Positions 35,350 through 44,275 of a DNA stretch of 64,000 bases are shown here, in pieces. How positions within the stretch are numbered: position 1 is the first letter of the stretch; each line of letters opens with the position of its first letter. Origin of the DNA: Methylobacterium sp. DB0501 (GTDB lineage Bacteria > Pseudomonadota > Alphaproteobacteria > Rhizobiales > Beijerinckiaceae); the NCBI RefSeq assembly GCF_011043735.1, contig NZ_JAAKGV010000011.1:62001-126000 (forward strand), in the 5' to 3' direction. The translations under genes were made by a program, and so were the position numbers. The notes beneath the pieces are model-generated. The model ran no database searches and was not told the DNA's origin. It saw only the letters and a list, made by a program, of their open reading frames with translations.

Positions 35350-36318
35350 ATGGCCGGATTCGCCACCCTCGATTTCGCAGCTCCGCTCGCCGGCCTGCTC
35401 CTGCCGCTGCCGCTCCTCGCCGCGCGCTTCCTGCCGCCGAAGGCGGGGACCAGCGGCGCCCTGACGGTGCCCGCCTCCCTCGTCGCCGGGCTCGACCGCG
35501 GCGGGCCGCTCGCCGCCGGGACGAAGGCGCGCGCCGCCCTGACCTGGCTCGTCTGGGTCGCCCTCGTCGCGGCCCTCGCCGGGCCGCGGATGGTCCTGCC
35601 GGGGGCGGCCTTGCCGGCCTCGGGAAGGGACATCGTGCTCGCCCTCGACCTCTCGGGCAGCATGGAGCGGATCGACTTCTCGCTCGACGGCCGCAACACC
35701 TCGCGCCTCGCCGCGGTCAAGCGCGTCGGCGCCGACTTCATCCGCCGCCGGGCCGGCGACCGGGTCGGCCTCGTGATCTTCGCCGACCAGGCCGACGTGG
35801 CGGCGGCCCCCACCTTCGACACGCAAGCGGTGGCCCGGGCGCTGGAGGAGGCGCAGATCGGCCTCGTCGGCCGCTCGACCGGCATCGGCGACGGGCTCGG
35901 CCTCGCCCTCAAGCGCCTGAACGCCCTGCCGGGCCCGTCCAAGGTGGTGGTGCTGCTGTCCGACGGCGCCAACAATGCCGGCCAGACCACGCCGCGGGAC
36001 GTCGCGGTGCTGGCCCGCGAGCTCGGCATCCGGGTCCACACCATCGCGCTCGGTCCGCGCGACCTCGCCGACGCGAATGGCGAGCAGGACGTGGTCGATT
36101 CCGAGGCGCTCCGCGACGTGGCGGCGACGAGCGGCGGCCGGTTCTTCCGGGTCCGCACCACCGACGACCTCGCCGGCGTCGCCGACAGCATCGATGCCCT
36201 CGAGGGCGGCCGCGACCGGGCCCCGCCGGTGCCCTTGCGCCGCGACCTGTGGCCCTGGCCGGGCGGGCTGGCGCTACTCTCCGCCCTCGTGCTCCTGCTG
36301 ACCCGGAGGGCGGCGTGA
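35350..36318 (+). CDS. von Willebrand factor A membrane protein (BatA-like)
   Basis: A 322-residue protein with N-terminal membrane segments (LAGLLLPLPLLAARFL; ALTWLVWVALVAALAGP), a central VWA domain and a C-terminal helix (LALLSALVLLLTRRAA). The metal-site motif is intact: Asp100 in LALDLSGSM, then RSTGIGDGLGLALKRL with the conserved Thr, and VVLLSDGANNAG. The VWA domain faces the periplasm in this family. The stop overlaps the next gene's GTG (GTGA). Confidence 0.9.
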   Translation: MAGFATLDFAAPLAGLLLPLPLLAARFLPPKAGTSGALTVPASLVAGLDRGGPLAAGTKARAALTWLVWVALVAALAGPRMVLPGAALPASGRDIVLALDLSGSMERIDFSLDGRNTSRLAAVKRVGADFIRRRAGDRVGLVIFADQADVAAAPTFDTQAVARALEEAQIGLVGRSTGIGDGLGLALKRLNALPGPSKVVVLLSDGANNAGQTTPRDVAVLARELGIRVHTIALGPRDLADANGEQDVVDSEALRDVAATSGGRFFRVRTTDDLAGVADSIDALEGGRDRAPPVPLRRDLWPWPGGLALLSALVLLLTRRAA

Positions 36319-37238
36319 CCGAGGCCTTCACCCTCCTGCGTCCCTGGTGGCTCCTCGCCCTGCCGGTCCTGGGTCTGCTCGCCTGGCGCGCCGCCCACCG
36401 CTCCGCCCCCTTGGGCGACTGGGTCCGGGCGGTCGAGCCGCACCTGATGGCGGCGCTCCAGGCCCGCGGGGCGGTGCGGCCGGGCCGGCGCGGCGGGCAA
36501 TGGCTGCTGGTCGCGGCCTGCACCCTCCTCGCCCTCGGCCTCGCCGGGCCGGCCGTGGAGCGCCGCGACACCGCGGGCTTTCGCAACCTCGACGCGACGA
36601 TCGTCGCCCTCGACCTGTCGCGCTCGGTCGCCGAGGGCGGGCGCCTCGGCGAGGCGAGGGTCCTGGCGCAGGGGCTGGCGGAGGCCGCCGGCACCAAGGC
36701 GGTCGCCCTCGTCGCCTATGCGGGCGACGCCTACCTTGCCGCGCCGCCGACCACCGACCGCGATACCCTGGGGACGATCCTGTTCGTCCTCGACGGCACC
36801 ACCGTGCCCGACCGCGGCAGCCATCCGGCCCGGGCGCTGGCGCTCGCCCGCCGGACGCTGGCCGAGAGCGCGGTGGTGACCGGCGACGTGGTGCTGGTGA
36901 CCGATGGCGGCGGCCTCGACGAGGCCGCCTCCCGCGAGGCGGCGGCGCTGGCGAGCGACGGCCACCGGCTGCACACGATCCTGGTGCCGGCGGGTCCCGC
37001 CCTGCCGCCCGACGCGCCGCGGCCGGACGGCGCCGGGCTCGCCCGCCTCGCCGCCCTCGGCGGCGGCGCGGCCGGCAGCCTCGACGCGCCGGCCCCGGTC
37101 CTGGCCGCGGTGTCGGAGAGCGTCGCCCGCCACCTGGCGGAGGGGGGCTACGCGGTGCTGGCCTGGCAGGATCTCGGACGCTTCCTCGCCGGCCTCGCGC
37201 TGGTGCCGGTCCTGCTCCTCTTCCGGCGGAGTGCCTGA
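36315..37238 (+). CDS. Second von Willebrand factor A membrane protein (BatB-like)
   Basis: A 307-residue paralogue of the preceding gene: N-terminal helices (WWLLALPVLGLLAWRAA; WLLVAACTLLALGLAGPA), VWA domain with Asp100 in VALDLSRSVAEG, VVLVTDGGGLDEA, and a C-terminal helix (FLAGLALVPVLLLFRRSA). The metal-site Ser pair is kept as D-L-S-R-S. The GTG start at 36315 overlaps the upstream stop by four bases, and the stop overlaps the next ATG (TGATG). Confidence 0.88.
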   Translation: MTEAFTLLRPWWLLALPVLGLLAWRAAHRSAPLGDWVRAVEPHLMAALQARGAVRPGRRGGQWLLVAACTLLALGLAGPAVERRDTAGFRNLDATIVALDLSRSVAEGGRLGEARVLAQGLAEAAGTKAVALVAYAGDAYLAAPPTTDRDTLGTILFVLDGTTVPDRGSHPARALALARRTLAESAVVTGDVVLVTDGGGLDEAASREAAALASDGHRLHTILVPAGPALPPDAPRPDGAGLARLAALGGGAAGSLDAPAPVLAAVSESVARHLAEGGYAVLAWQDLGRFLAGLALVPVLLLFRRSA

Positions 37239-38059
37239 TGCGGATCCTGCCGGCCGCCGGGGCCGTCCTCCTGCTGGGGCTCGCCGTCGAGCCCGCGGCG
37301 CTCGCCCGCCTGCTCCTCGGGGCCGGGATGCCGGGGCTGGCCGCCCGCGTCAGCGACGACCCGGCCTGGCGCGGCACCGCCCTCTACGCCGCGGGCCGCT
37401 ACGCGGAAGCCGCCGAGGCCTTCTCGGGCTCGCCCTACAACCGCGGCAACGCCCTGGCGCTCGCCGGCGACCTCAAGGGGGCGCTCGCCTCCTACGAGGC
37501 GGCGGTCGCCCGCGACCCGTCGGACGAGGACGCCAGGGCCAACCGCGAGCTGATCGCGCGCCTCCTCGACACGCCGGACGCCCCCGGCGGCCGCACCGCC
37601 GGCCAGGCCAACGCCCAGGCCGACGCCACCACCCGCTACGCCACCAAGACCGAATCGGATGCCAACGATCCCGGCACCGCCTCCAGCGGCGAGGGCCTGG
37701 CCGGCCATCGCGAGGCGTCCTCGGCGGCCGATTCGCCGGGCAATTCCAAGGCCGCCCGCACCGGCCGGGCCGAACAGCGGGCGGTCGATCCCGGCCGCGG
37801 CCAGGCCCGCGGCTCGGCGAGCGACGCCGAGGGCGGCGGGCGCCAGGGCGGCGCCAATGCCAGCGTGTCCGAGGTGATCGAGCGCGAGGTGCGCCGGGTC
37901 TCGAAGAGCTTCGAGGCGCGGGAGATTCGCCCCGACCGGCACTGGCTCGCCACCCTGACCGACGATCCCGGCCGCTTCGTGCGCCTGCGGATCCTCGCCG
38001 AGCAGACCCGCCGGCGCGAGGCCGGCACCGCCGTGCAGCCCGGGAGTAACCCATGGTGA
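37238..38059 (+). CDS. TPR-repeat membrane protein (BatC/MxaK-like)
   Basis: A 273-residue protein with an N-terminal signal or membrane segment (RILPAAGAVLLLGLAVEPAA), two TPR-like helical pairs (TALYAAGRYAEAAEAFSGSP and NALALAGDLKGALASYEAAV), a long disordered Gly/Ser/Ala-rich region (about 115-215) and a conserved-looking tail (EVIEREVRRVSKSFEAREIR). TPR genes regularly follow the VWA pair in such operons. It overlaps its neighbours by one base upstream and seven downstream. Confidence 0.85.
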   Translation: MRILPAAGAVLLLGLAVEPAALARLLLGAGMPGLAARVSDDPAWRGTALYAAGRYAEAAEAFSGSPYNRGNALALAGDLKGALASYEAAVARDPSDEDARANRELIARLLDTPDAPGGRTAGQANAQADATTRYATKTESDANDPGTASSGEGLAGHREASSAADSPGNSKAARTGRAEQRAVDPGRGQARGSASDAEGGGRQGGANASVSEVIEREVRRVSKSFEAREIRPDRHWLATLTDDPGRFVRLRILAEQTRRREAGTAVQPGSNPW

Positions 38060-39303
38060 GAGGGTGCCTCGTCGCCGCCCTGGTGCTGGCCGCGGCGCCG
38101 GCGCTCGCCCCGAGGCCGGCCTCGGCCCTGGAGGACGGCGACCTGAGCCTGACCGTCACCGCCGAGGTGCCGGGCGGCGCCACGCCCTACCCGCGCGAGA
38201 TGGTGCTGTTGCACATCCGCGGCACCTACCGGGCGCAGATCGCGCTCGAGGACCTGCGCCAGCCGAGCCTGCCGCATTTCGGCTGGACCCAGCTCGGCCG
38301 CGACCACTGGTCCCGCGTCACGATCCAGGGCCAGGAGGCGCGCGGCTTCGAGCGCACCGTCGCGGTGTTCCCGCAGGGACCCGGCCGCTTCGTCATCGAT
38401 CCCTTCGTCCACCGCCTGACCATCGTCGACGGCGGCGAGCGCCGGGTGGTGGACGTGCGGTCCGCGCCTCTGCCCATCGAGGTCGCGGCCTGGCAGGGAC
38501 CGGGCGGGCCGGATGCGCCCGAGCCCTGGTGGCTGGCCGCGCAGGACGTGACCGTGACGGACCAGTGGGAGCCCGAGCCCGAGGGCCTGAAGCTCGGCGA
38601 GCCCGCCCGCCGCACCGTGACGCTCGACGCTCGCGGCGTCACCGCCGACGCCCTGCCGCCGCGGCCCGTGCTGCGCACCCGCGGCGTCCTCACCTTCGCC
38701 GGCCCGGTCGAGCGCCAGACCCGCATCACCCCGGCGGGGCCGGTGGCCCGCGTCACCTATCGCTGGGACGTGCGCCCCGGCGTGCCCGAGCCGATCACCC
38801 TGTCGGCGATTTCGATCCCGTGGTTCGACACCCGGGCGCGGGTGATGCGCGAGGCCGAGATTCCGGCCCGCATCATCGGCGGGCGGGCCGAAAAGCCCGC
38901 CGAGGCGCCGCCGCCCCCCGCCTCGCCCTGGCGGGCGCTCCTCGCAGGTGCCCTCGCCTTCGGGCTGGGCCTCGGCGCCTGGGGCCTGCGGCAGCGCCGC
39001 GAGACGCCGGCGGCGCGCGCGCTGCGGGATCTCGCCCGGGCCGCCCGGCGGCGCGACGCGGCGGGGTTCCACGCGGCTCTCGCCCAGGCTGCCCGCCGCG
39101 ACCCGGGTCTCGCCGCGGCGTGGCGCGCCGATCCGACCCTCGGCCCACGGCTCGCCGCCCTCGACGCGGCGCTCTTCGGCGAAGGCGGGGTGCCGGTGCC
39201 GGATCTCAGAGGCCTCGCCCGCGACCTCGCCCGCATCCGCCCGACCGCGGCGGTCCCGGATGCCCTCGCGCCGCTCGACGGGCCGGTGCCCGCCGGGCGC
39301 TGA
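38053..39303 (+). CDS. BatD-like exported protein
   Basis: A 416-residue protein with a signal peptide (CLVAALVLAAAPALAPRPASA), beta-rich extracytoplasmic domains (VLLHIRGTYRAQIALEDLRQ; VAVFPQGPGRFVIDPFVHRL; ARVTYRWDVRPGVPEPITLS), a transmembrane helix (RALLAGALAFGLGLGAWGLR, about 296-315) and a helical cytosolic tail. This is the BatD layout and it closes the moxR operon. In Bacteroides and methylotroph relatives such operons support oxidative-stress tolerance or metalloenzyme maturation; the client here is unknown. Confidence 0.8.
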   Translation: MVRGCLVAALVLAAAPALAPRPASALEDGDLSLTVTAEVPGGATPYPREMVLLHIRGTYRAQIALEDLRQPSLPHFGWTQLGRDHWSRVTIQGQEARGFERTVAVFPQGPGRFVIDPFVHRLTIVDGGERRVVDVRSAPLPIEVAAWQGPGGPDAPEPWWLAAQDVTVTDQWEPEPEGLKLGEPARRTVTLDARGVTADALPPRPVLRTRGVLTFAGPVERQTRITPAGPVARVTYRWDVRPGVPEPITLSAISIPWFDTRARVMREAEIPARIIGGRAEKPAEAPPPPASPWRALLAGALAFGLGLGAWGLRQRRETPAARALRDLARAARRRDAAGFHAALAQAARRDPGLAAAWRADPTLGPRLAALDAALFGEGGVPVPDLRGLARDLARIRPTAAVPDALAPLDGPVPAGR

Positions 39304-39396
39304 CCGGACGTCGCCGCGGTTCGTACGCCGTGGCTTGCCTCGACCGGCACCGACCCTGCATACCGCCCGCTCGAAGCCGCAGGGTCGCGACCAGCC

Positions 39397-40635
39397 ATGA
39401 CCGAGACCAATCCCCGCCTCGGCGCCCGCGTGATGGCGCTGATCGACGACCTCGCCCGCCACACCGACGAGCCCGGCCGGCTGACCCGGCTCTACCTGTC
39501 GCCGGCCCACCGGGCGACGGCCGAGGCGGTGCTCGGCCTGATGCGGGCGGCCGGGATGGCGGCGCGGATCGACGCCGCCGGCAGCGTGGTCGGGCGGATC
39601 GAGGGCCGCGAGCCGGGCCTGCCGGCCCTGGTGCTCGGCTCGCATATCGACAGCGTGGTCGATGCCGGGCGCTACGACGGGCCCCTCGGGGTGGCGGCGG
39701 GCCTCGCCGTGGCCGAGGAACTGCGCGGCGCGAGCCTGCCCTTCGCCCTCGAGGTGGTGGCCTTCGGCGACGAGGAGAACGTGCGCTTCCCGACCTCGCT
39801 CTCGACCTCGAAGGCCTGGGCCGGGCAGTACAAAACCGAGTGGCTGGAGGGACGCGACGCCGCCGGCACCACCTTGCGCGACGCGCTCCTCGCCTTCGGC
39901 GGCGACCCGGAGGGCATCCCGGCCCTGGCCCGGAGGCCGGGCGAGGTCGCCGGCTACCTCGAGATCCATATCGAGCAGGGGCCGGCCCTGGAGGCCGCGG
40001 CGCAGCCGGTCGGTGTGGTGTCGGGCATCGTCGGGCTCACCCGGGGGCGCTGCACCGTGACGGGCGAGGCCAACCACGCCGGAACCGTGCCGATGGGCAT
40101 GCGCCGGGACGCGCTCGCGGCCGCCGCCGAGATGACGCTGGCCGTCGAGCGCCTGGGAGAGGCCGTCGCGGGCGCGGTCGCGACGGTGGGCGCGCTCGCC
40201 GTGGTGCCGGGCGCCGTCAACGTGATCGCCGGCCGGGTCGATTTCAGCCTCGACGTCCGCGCTCCCGAGGATGCGGACCGCAGCACCCTGTTCGCGGCGA
40301 TCGGGGCCGAGTGTCGGGCGATCGCGCAACGCCGCGGGGTCGGCTTCACCTGCGAGACCTTCATGGACAACCCGGCGGTCGCCCTCGATCCGGGCTTCCA
40401 GGACGCCCTCGACCGGGCGGCGCGGCGGCTCGGACACGCCCCCTTGCGGTTGCCCTCGGGCGCCACCCACGACGCGGTGGCGATGGCGGCGCTCGGCCCC
40501 TCGGCGATGCTGTTCGTGCGCTGCCGCGGCGGCATCAGCCACAACCCGGCCGAAGCCATCACCCTGGATGATGCCGACGCGGCGACGCGGGTGCTGTTGG
40601 GTACGGTGCGGGATCTGGCGGGGCTGCCCGGGTGA
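39397..40635 (+). CDS. M20 family Zn-dependent amidohydrolase (allantoate / N-carbamoyl-amino-acid hydrolase type)
   Basis: A 412-residue binuclear metal amidohydrolase. Metal ligands and catalytic acids are recognisable: GSHIDSVVDAGRYDGPLGV with His and Asp, FGDEENVRFP with the catalytic Glu pair, YLEIHIEQGPALE with His, and a late His in RGGISHNPAEAI. The dimerisation-domain GEANHAGTVPMGMRRDAL is typical of allantoate amidohydrolases and beta-ureidopropionases. Substrate could be allantoate or an N-carbamoyl amino acid; there is no other purine catabolism gene here. An FAD amino-acid oxidase follows 171 bases downstream. Confidence 0.88.
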   Translation: MTETNPRLGARVMALIDDLARHTDEPGRLTRLYLSPAHRATAEAVLGLMRAAGMAARIDAAGSVVGRIEGREPGLPALVLGSHIDSVVDAGRYDGPLGVAAGLAVAEELRGASLPFALEVVAFGDEENVRFPTSLSTSKAWAGQYKTEWLEGRDAAGTTLRDALLAFGGDPEGIPALARRPGEVAGYLEIHIEQGPALEAAAQPVGVVSGIVGLTRGRCTVTGEANHAGTVPMGMRRDALAAAAEMTLAVERLGEAVAGAVATVGALAVVPGAVNVIAGRVDFSLDVRAPEDADRSTLFAAIGAECRAIAQRRGVGFTCETFMDNPAVALDPGFQDALDRAARRLGHAPLRLPSGATHDAVAMAALGPSAMLFVRCRGGISHNPAEAITLDDADAATRVLLGTVRDLAGLPG

Positions 40636-40806
40636 TGCCGGACCGGTCCGTCGATGCGAGACCGGGACCCTTCTTCTTTCCCCCCTCCCATTCGCGACCG
40701 CCTCCTTCGAGGCTGCCGCACACGGCAGCACCTCAGGACGAGGGCGCGGGTCGGGGACGAGTCTTGAAAACAACCGAATACGCCTGAGCGGCGAAAGAGT
40801 TCTCCG

Positions 40807-42084
40807 ATGCAGCAGGACGAACGGACGGCCGACATCGTGGTGGTCGGCGGCGGGATGGTGGGCCTATCCTCCGCCATCGCCCTGACCGACCGCGGGCGGG
40901 ACGTGCTCCTGTGCGATCCCGGCGAGGCGCGGGCGCGCACTTCCTACGGCAATGCCGGAGTGGTCAGCCGCGGCTCGATCTTCCCGATGTCGAGCCCGGC
41001 CCTGTGGGGCAAGCTGCCGGCCTACCTGCGCAACGCCGATGCCGGCCTGCGCCTGCGCCACCAGCACCTGCTGCGGGTGATGCCCTGGGCGGCGCATTTC
41101 CTGGCGAGCGCCCGGACCTCGGCCTGGCGCCGGGCGGCCGACGCGCTGGCCCCGCTCACCGGCGCGGCCTACCCCGAGCATCAGCGTCTCTCCGCGCGGG
41201 CCGGCGTGCCCCACCTCCTGCGCGAATGCGGCTGGATCAAGCTCTACCGCACGGACGCGGCCTTCGCCGGAGCACGGCTGGAGCGCGAGATCCTCCGGCA
41301 TCACGGCGTTCCGTTCGAGATCCTCGACGCGGCCGGCATCCAGGCGCTGGAGCCGGCGCTGATCCGCCCCTTCGCCCGGGCGATGCTGCTGCCGGAAACC
41401 GGCGCCGTCGCCGATCCGGGCGGGCTCGTCGAGGCCTGCGAGCGGCTGTTTGCCGGACTCGGCGGGCGGACCTTGCGCACCACCGTGACTCGCCTGGAGC
41501 CGACGGCGGAAGGCTGGCGCGTCGTCCATCCCGGGGGCATGGTCCGGGCGCGTCAGGTGGTGCTGGCGACCGGGGCGGCGGCGCACGAACTCGCCCGACC
41601 TCTCGGCTACCGCTTCGCCTTCGCGGCCGAGCGCGGCTATCACCGGCACTACGCGCTCCAGCCCGGCAGCCCGGCCCTGAACCGGCCGATCTACGACACC
41701 GGCGCCGCCTCGATCCTGTCGCCGATGGGCGAGGGTCGGGTGCGGGTGCTCTCCGGCGTCGAGGTCGCCGACCGTCACGCGCCTCCGGATTATCGCCAGA
41801 TCGAGGCCGCGGCCCGCGAGGCCGCCGGCACGGTGCGCCTCGGCCAGCCCCTCGACAACCGGCCCTGGCTCGGCTCCCGCCCTTCGACCCCCGACGGCCT
41901 GCCGGTAATCGGCCCCGCCCCGCGCCACGACGGCCTGATCTTCGCTTTCGGCCACGGCCATATCGGCCTCTCGACCGGCCCGATCACCGGCCAGCTGGTT
42001 GCCGACCTCGCCGCCGGTCGGGCGCCGTCGGTGCCGGTGGCGCCGTTCGCACCGGCGCGGCTGCTGGGATGGCCACGATTGTAA
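40807..42084 (+). CDS. FAD-dependent D-amino-acid dehydrogenase-like oxidoreductase
   Basis: A 425-residue DAO/DadA-family flavoprotein. The N-terminal FAD loop is VVVGGGMVGLSSAIALTDRG (about 11-30); RGYHRHYALQPG and the C-terminal FAFGHGHIGLSTGPITGQLV are typical of DadA-like enzymes that oxidise D-amino acids or other secondary amines to the respiratory chain. It may act with the upstream amidohydrolase, for example on a carbamoylated D-amino acid, but that is inference. It converges with the chemoreceptor gene. Confidence 0.87.
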   Translation: MQQDERTADIVVVGGGMVGLSSAIALTDRGRDVLLCDPGEARARTSYGNAGVVSRGSIFPMSSPALWGKLPAYLRNADAGLRLRHQHLLRVMPWAAHFLASARTSAWRRAADALAPLTGAAYPEHQRLSARAGVPHLLRECGWIKLYRTDAAFAGARLEREILRHHGVPFEILDAAGIQALEPALIRPFARAMLLPETGAVADPGGLVEACERLFAGLGGRTLRTTVTRLEPTAEGWRVVHPGGMVRARQVVLATGAAAHELARPLGYRFAFAAERGYHRHYALQPGSPALNRPIYDTGAASILSPMGEGRVRVLSGVEVADRHAPPDYRQIEAAAREAAGTVRLGQPLDNRPWLGSRPSTPDGLPVIGPAPRHDGLIFAFGHGHIGLSTGPITGQLVADLAAGRAPSVPVAPFAPARLLGWPRL

Positions 42085-42168
42085 GGCGATCGCCTCTCCC
42101 GCACGCCGCCGCGACCGTACATCGGGCTAAATTAGCCGGCTCATAAAATGTTTTCCTGGGGAAAACGA

Positions 42169-44136
42169 TCAATCGGATCGGGCCAGGAACTTCACCCCGA
42201 CGTCGCAGCCGCGCTGGTGCACCACCTCGCAAGGCCGGGCCGGACCGTCGTCGACCTGCAGCTCGACCCGGCCCGGCAGCCGCACCGGACGTTCGAGCGC
42301 GATCTTGGCGCCCGAGCCCGAGAGGTTGAGCAGGATGCAGGCCATCGCGTCGACCGGCCTCGCCCCGTCCGGCAGCGTGATCCGGGCCGAGCGCGAGGTG
42401 CGGACCCGCTCCTCGGCCCGACGCCCCTCCAGGCCGAGCAGCCAATCGTCGAGGCTTCCGGCGATGTCGGCGACGCCTGCGGCGGTCACCTGGATGTTGC
42501 TGCTGACCTCGCCGCTGGTGCGGCGCTGGCGCTCGCTCGCCGCCGCCGTCTCGACGATGAAACCCTGCACGGCATCGATCACGCCGCGAATCGAGCCCAG
42601 GGCCTCGGCGACCTCGCGCGATACGGTCTGCATCGCGCCGATCTCGCCCGAGATCCGGCCCGTCGCCGCCTGCGCCTGGCCGGCGAGGTTCTTCACCTCG
42701 GCGGCGACCACCGCGAAGCCGCGGCCGGCGGCACCCGCGCGGGCCGCCTCGATCGTCGCGTTGAGGGCCAGGAGGTTGATCTGCTCGGCGATGGCGGTGA
42801 TCGCCTCGACCACGCCGTTCATCGCCTGGGCGGCCTCGTCGAGCCGGGCGGTGGCCTGGCTCGCACGCCCCATCCGCTCCTGGATCGCGTCGACCGCCTC
42901 GCGCGACTGTCCCATCCGGTCGGCGATCGCCGTCGAGGTGCGGTGAAGCTCCTCGGAGGCGCTCGCCACCGCCTGGACCCGGGTCAGGGTCGTTTCGGCG
43001 GCGGCGATCGACCGGGACCGGACGGTCATGCTGTGGGTGACGTCGGTGGCGAACTTGATCACCTTGCAGGGGCGGCCGTTGAGGTCGAGGACGGGGGTGT
43101 AGGTCGCCTGGATCCACACCTCCCGGCCGCCCTTGCCGAGGCGCCGATAGACCGCGGCGGAGTAGCGCCCGGCGCGCAAGGCCTCCCAGAACTCGGCGTA
43201 GCTCCGGCTCTCGCCCTGGTCGGGGGTGACGAACATCCGGTGGTGGCGGCCGACGACCTCGTCGAGGCCGTAGCCCATCGCCTTCAGGAAATGGCCGTTG
43301 GCATCGAGGATGATGCCGTCCATGTCGAACTCGATCACCGCCTGCGAGCGGAGCGCCGCCTCGATCTTGCCGGCGGTGTCGGCGGCGTGCTGCTTGGCGG
43401 CGGTGATGTCGGCGGCATACTTGACGATCTTGAGCGTCCGGCCGGTCGCGTCGAGGATCGGGTTGTAGGTCGCCTGGATCCAGACCTCGCTCCCGTCCTT
43501 GCCCCGGCGCTTGAACTCGCCCGCATGGTACTCGCCGCGGGAGAGGCGGGCCCAGAAGTCGCGATAATCCGGCGACTCGGCCTCCTCCGCGGCGACGAAC
43601 AGGCGGTGGTGGCGGCCGACGATCTCGTCGCGGCCGTAGCCCATGGCGGCCAGGAAGTGGGGGTTGGCGTCGAGGATCGTCCCGTTGGGGGTGAAGTGGA
43701 TCACCGCCTGCGAGCGGTTGATCGCCGTGATCTGCCCGGCGGCATCGGTCGCCGCCTGTTTCTCGGCGGTGATGTCGAGGGCGACCTTGACGATCCGGAC
43801 CGGCCGGCCGCGGGCATCGAGCACCGGGTTGTAGCTGGCACGGATCCAGACCTCGCGTCCGCCCTTGGCCAGGCGCCGGAACTCGGCGCTCTTGACCTCG
43901 CCCCGGCGCAGGGACGCCCAGAACGCCTCGTAGGCGGGCTCCACCGCTTCGGCGCGGTCGACGAAGAGACGGTGGTGGCGGCCCCTTACCTCGTCGAGGC
44001 CGTAGCCCATCAGCCGCAGGAAGTTCTCGTTCGCCTCGGTCAGGATCCCGTCGAGATCGAAGCCGACGACGGCCTGGGAGCGCTCGATCGCATCCAGCTT
44101 GGCGGCGGTGCTCGAGCGGCGCGCGGGGGCGAACAT
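42169..44136 (-). CDS. Soluble methyl-accepting chemotaxis protein: three PAS domains, MCP signalling domain, PilZ
   Basis: A 655-residue cytosolic receptor without membrane helices. Three tandem PAS/PAC units of about 120 residues begin [24 protein letters not shown] and [12 protein letters not shown], each with a GRHHR motif and an EVWI(R/Q)A.Y.P.LD block. The MCP signalling hairpin [19 protein letters not shown] follows, and a C-terminal PilZ-like domain ([28 protein letters not shown]) suggests cyclic-di-GMP input. The start at 44136 (MFAPARRSS) matches related receptors; ATGs at 44214 and 44181 are in frame. Similar proteins respond to redox or energy state. Confidence 0.9.
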   Translation of the reverse strand: MFAPARRSSTAAKLDAIERSQAVVGFDLDGILTEANENFLRLMGYGLDEVRGRHHRLFVDRAEAVEPAYEAFWASLRRGEVKSAEFRRLAKGGREVWIRASYNPVLDARGRPVRIVKVALDITAEKQAATDAAGQITAINRSQAVIHFTPNGTILDANPHFLAAMGYGRDEIVGRHHRLFVAAEEAESPDYRDFWARLSRGEYHAGEFKRRGKDGSEVWIQATYNPILDATGRTLKIVKYAADITAAKQHAADTAGKIEAALRSQAVIEFDMDGIILDANGHFLKAMGYGLDEVVGRHHRMFVTPDQGESRSYAEFWEALRAGRYSAAVYRRLGKGGREVWIQATYTPVLDLNGRPCKVIKFATDVTHSMTVRSRSIAAAETTLTRVQAVASASEELHRTSTAIADRMGQSREAVDAIQERMGRASQATARLDEAAQAMNGVVEAITAIAEQINLLALNATIEAARAGAAGRGFAVVAAEVKNLAGQAQAATGRISGEIGAMQTVSREVAEALGSIRGVIDAVQGFIVETAAASERQRRTSGEVSSNIQVTAAGVADIAGSLDDWLLGLEGRRAEERVRTSRSARITLPDGARPVDAMACILLNLSGSGAKIALERPVRLPGRVELQVDDGPARPCEVVHQRGCDVGVKFLARSD

Positions 44137-44275
44137 GGTGGAGTCCCAGGGAATTTTTTGGGCGTTCCATCGTGTATGCATGACGGCGTTTAACGTTGCG
44201 TAACGCACGCTCATCCCGCGGCCGGACGCCGCACCCTCGTACGATCGCCTGCGCGATGCAAAAAATCGGCGTTGC

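Noticed and set aside
32982..39303. That the moxR operon is the methanol-dehydrogenase mxa operon itself
   Set aside because: No mxaF, mxaJ, mxaG or mxaI lies upstream, where they would be expected; only the maturation-type genes are present.
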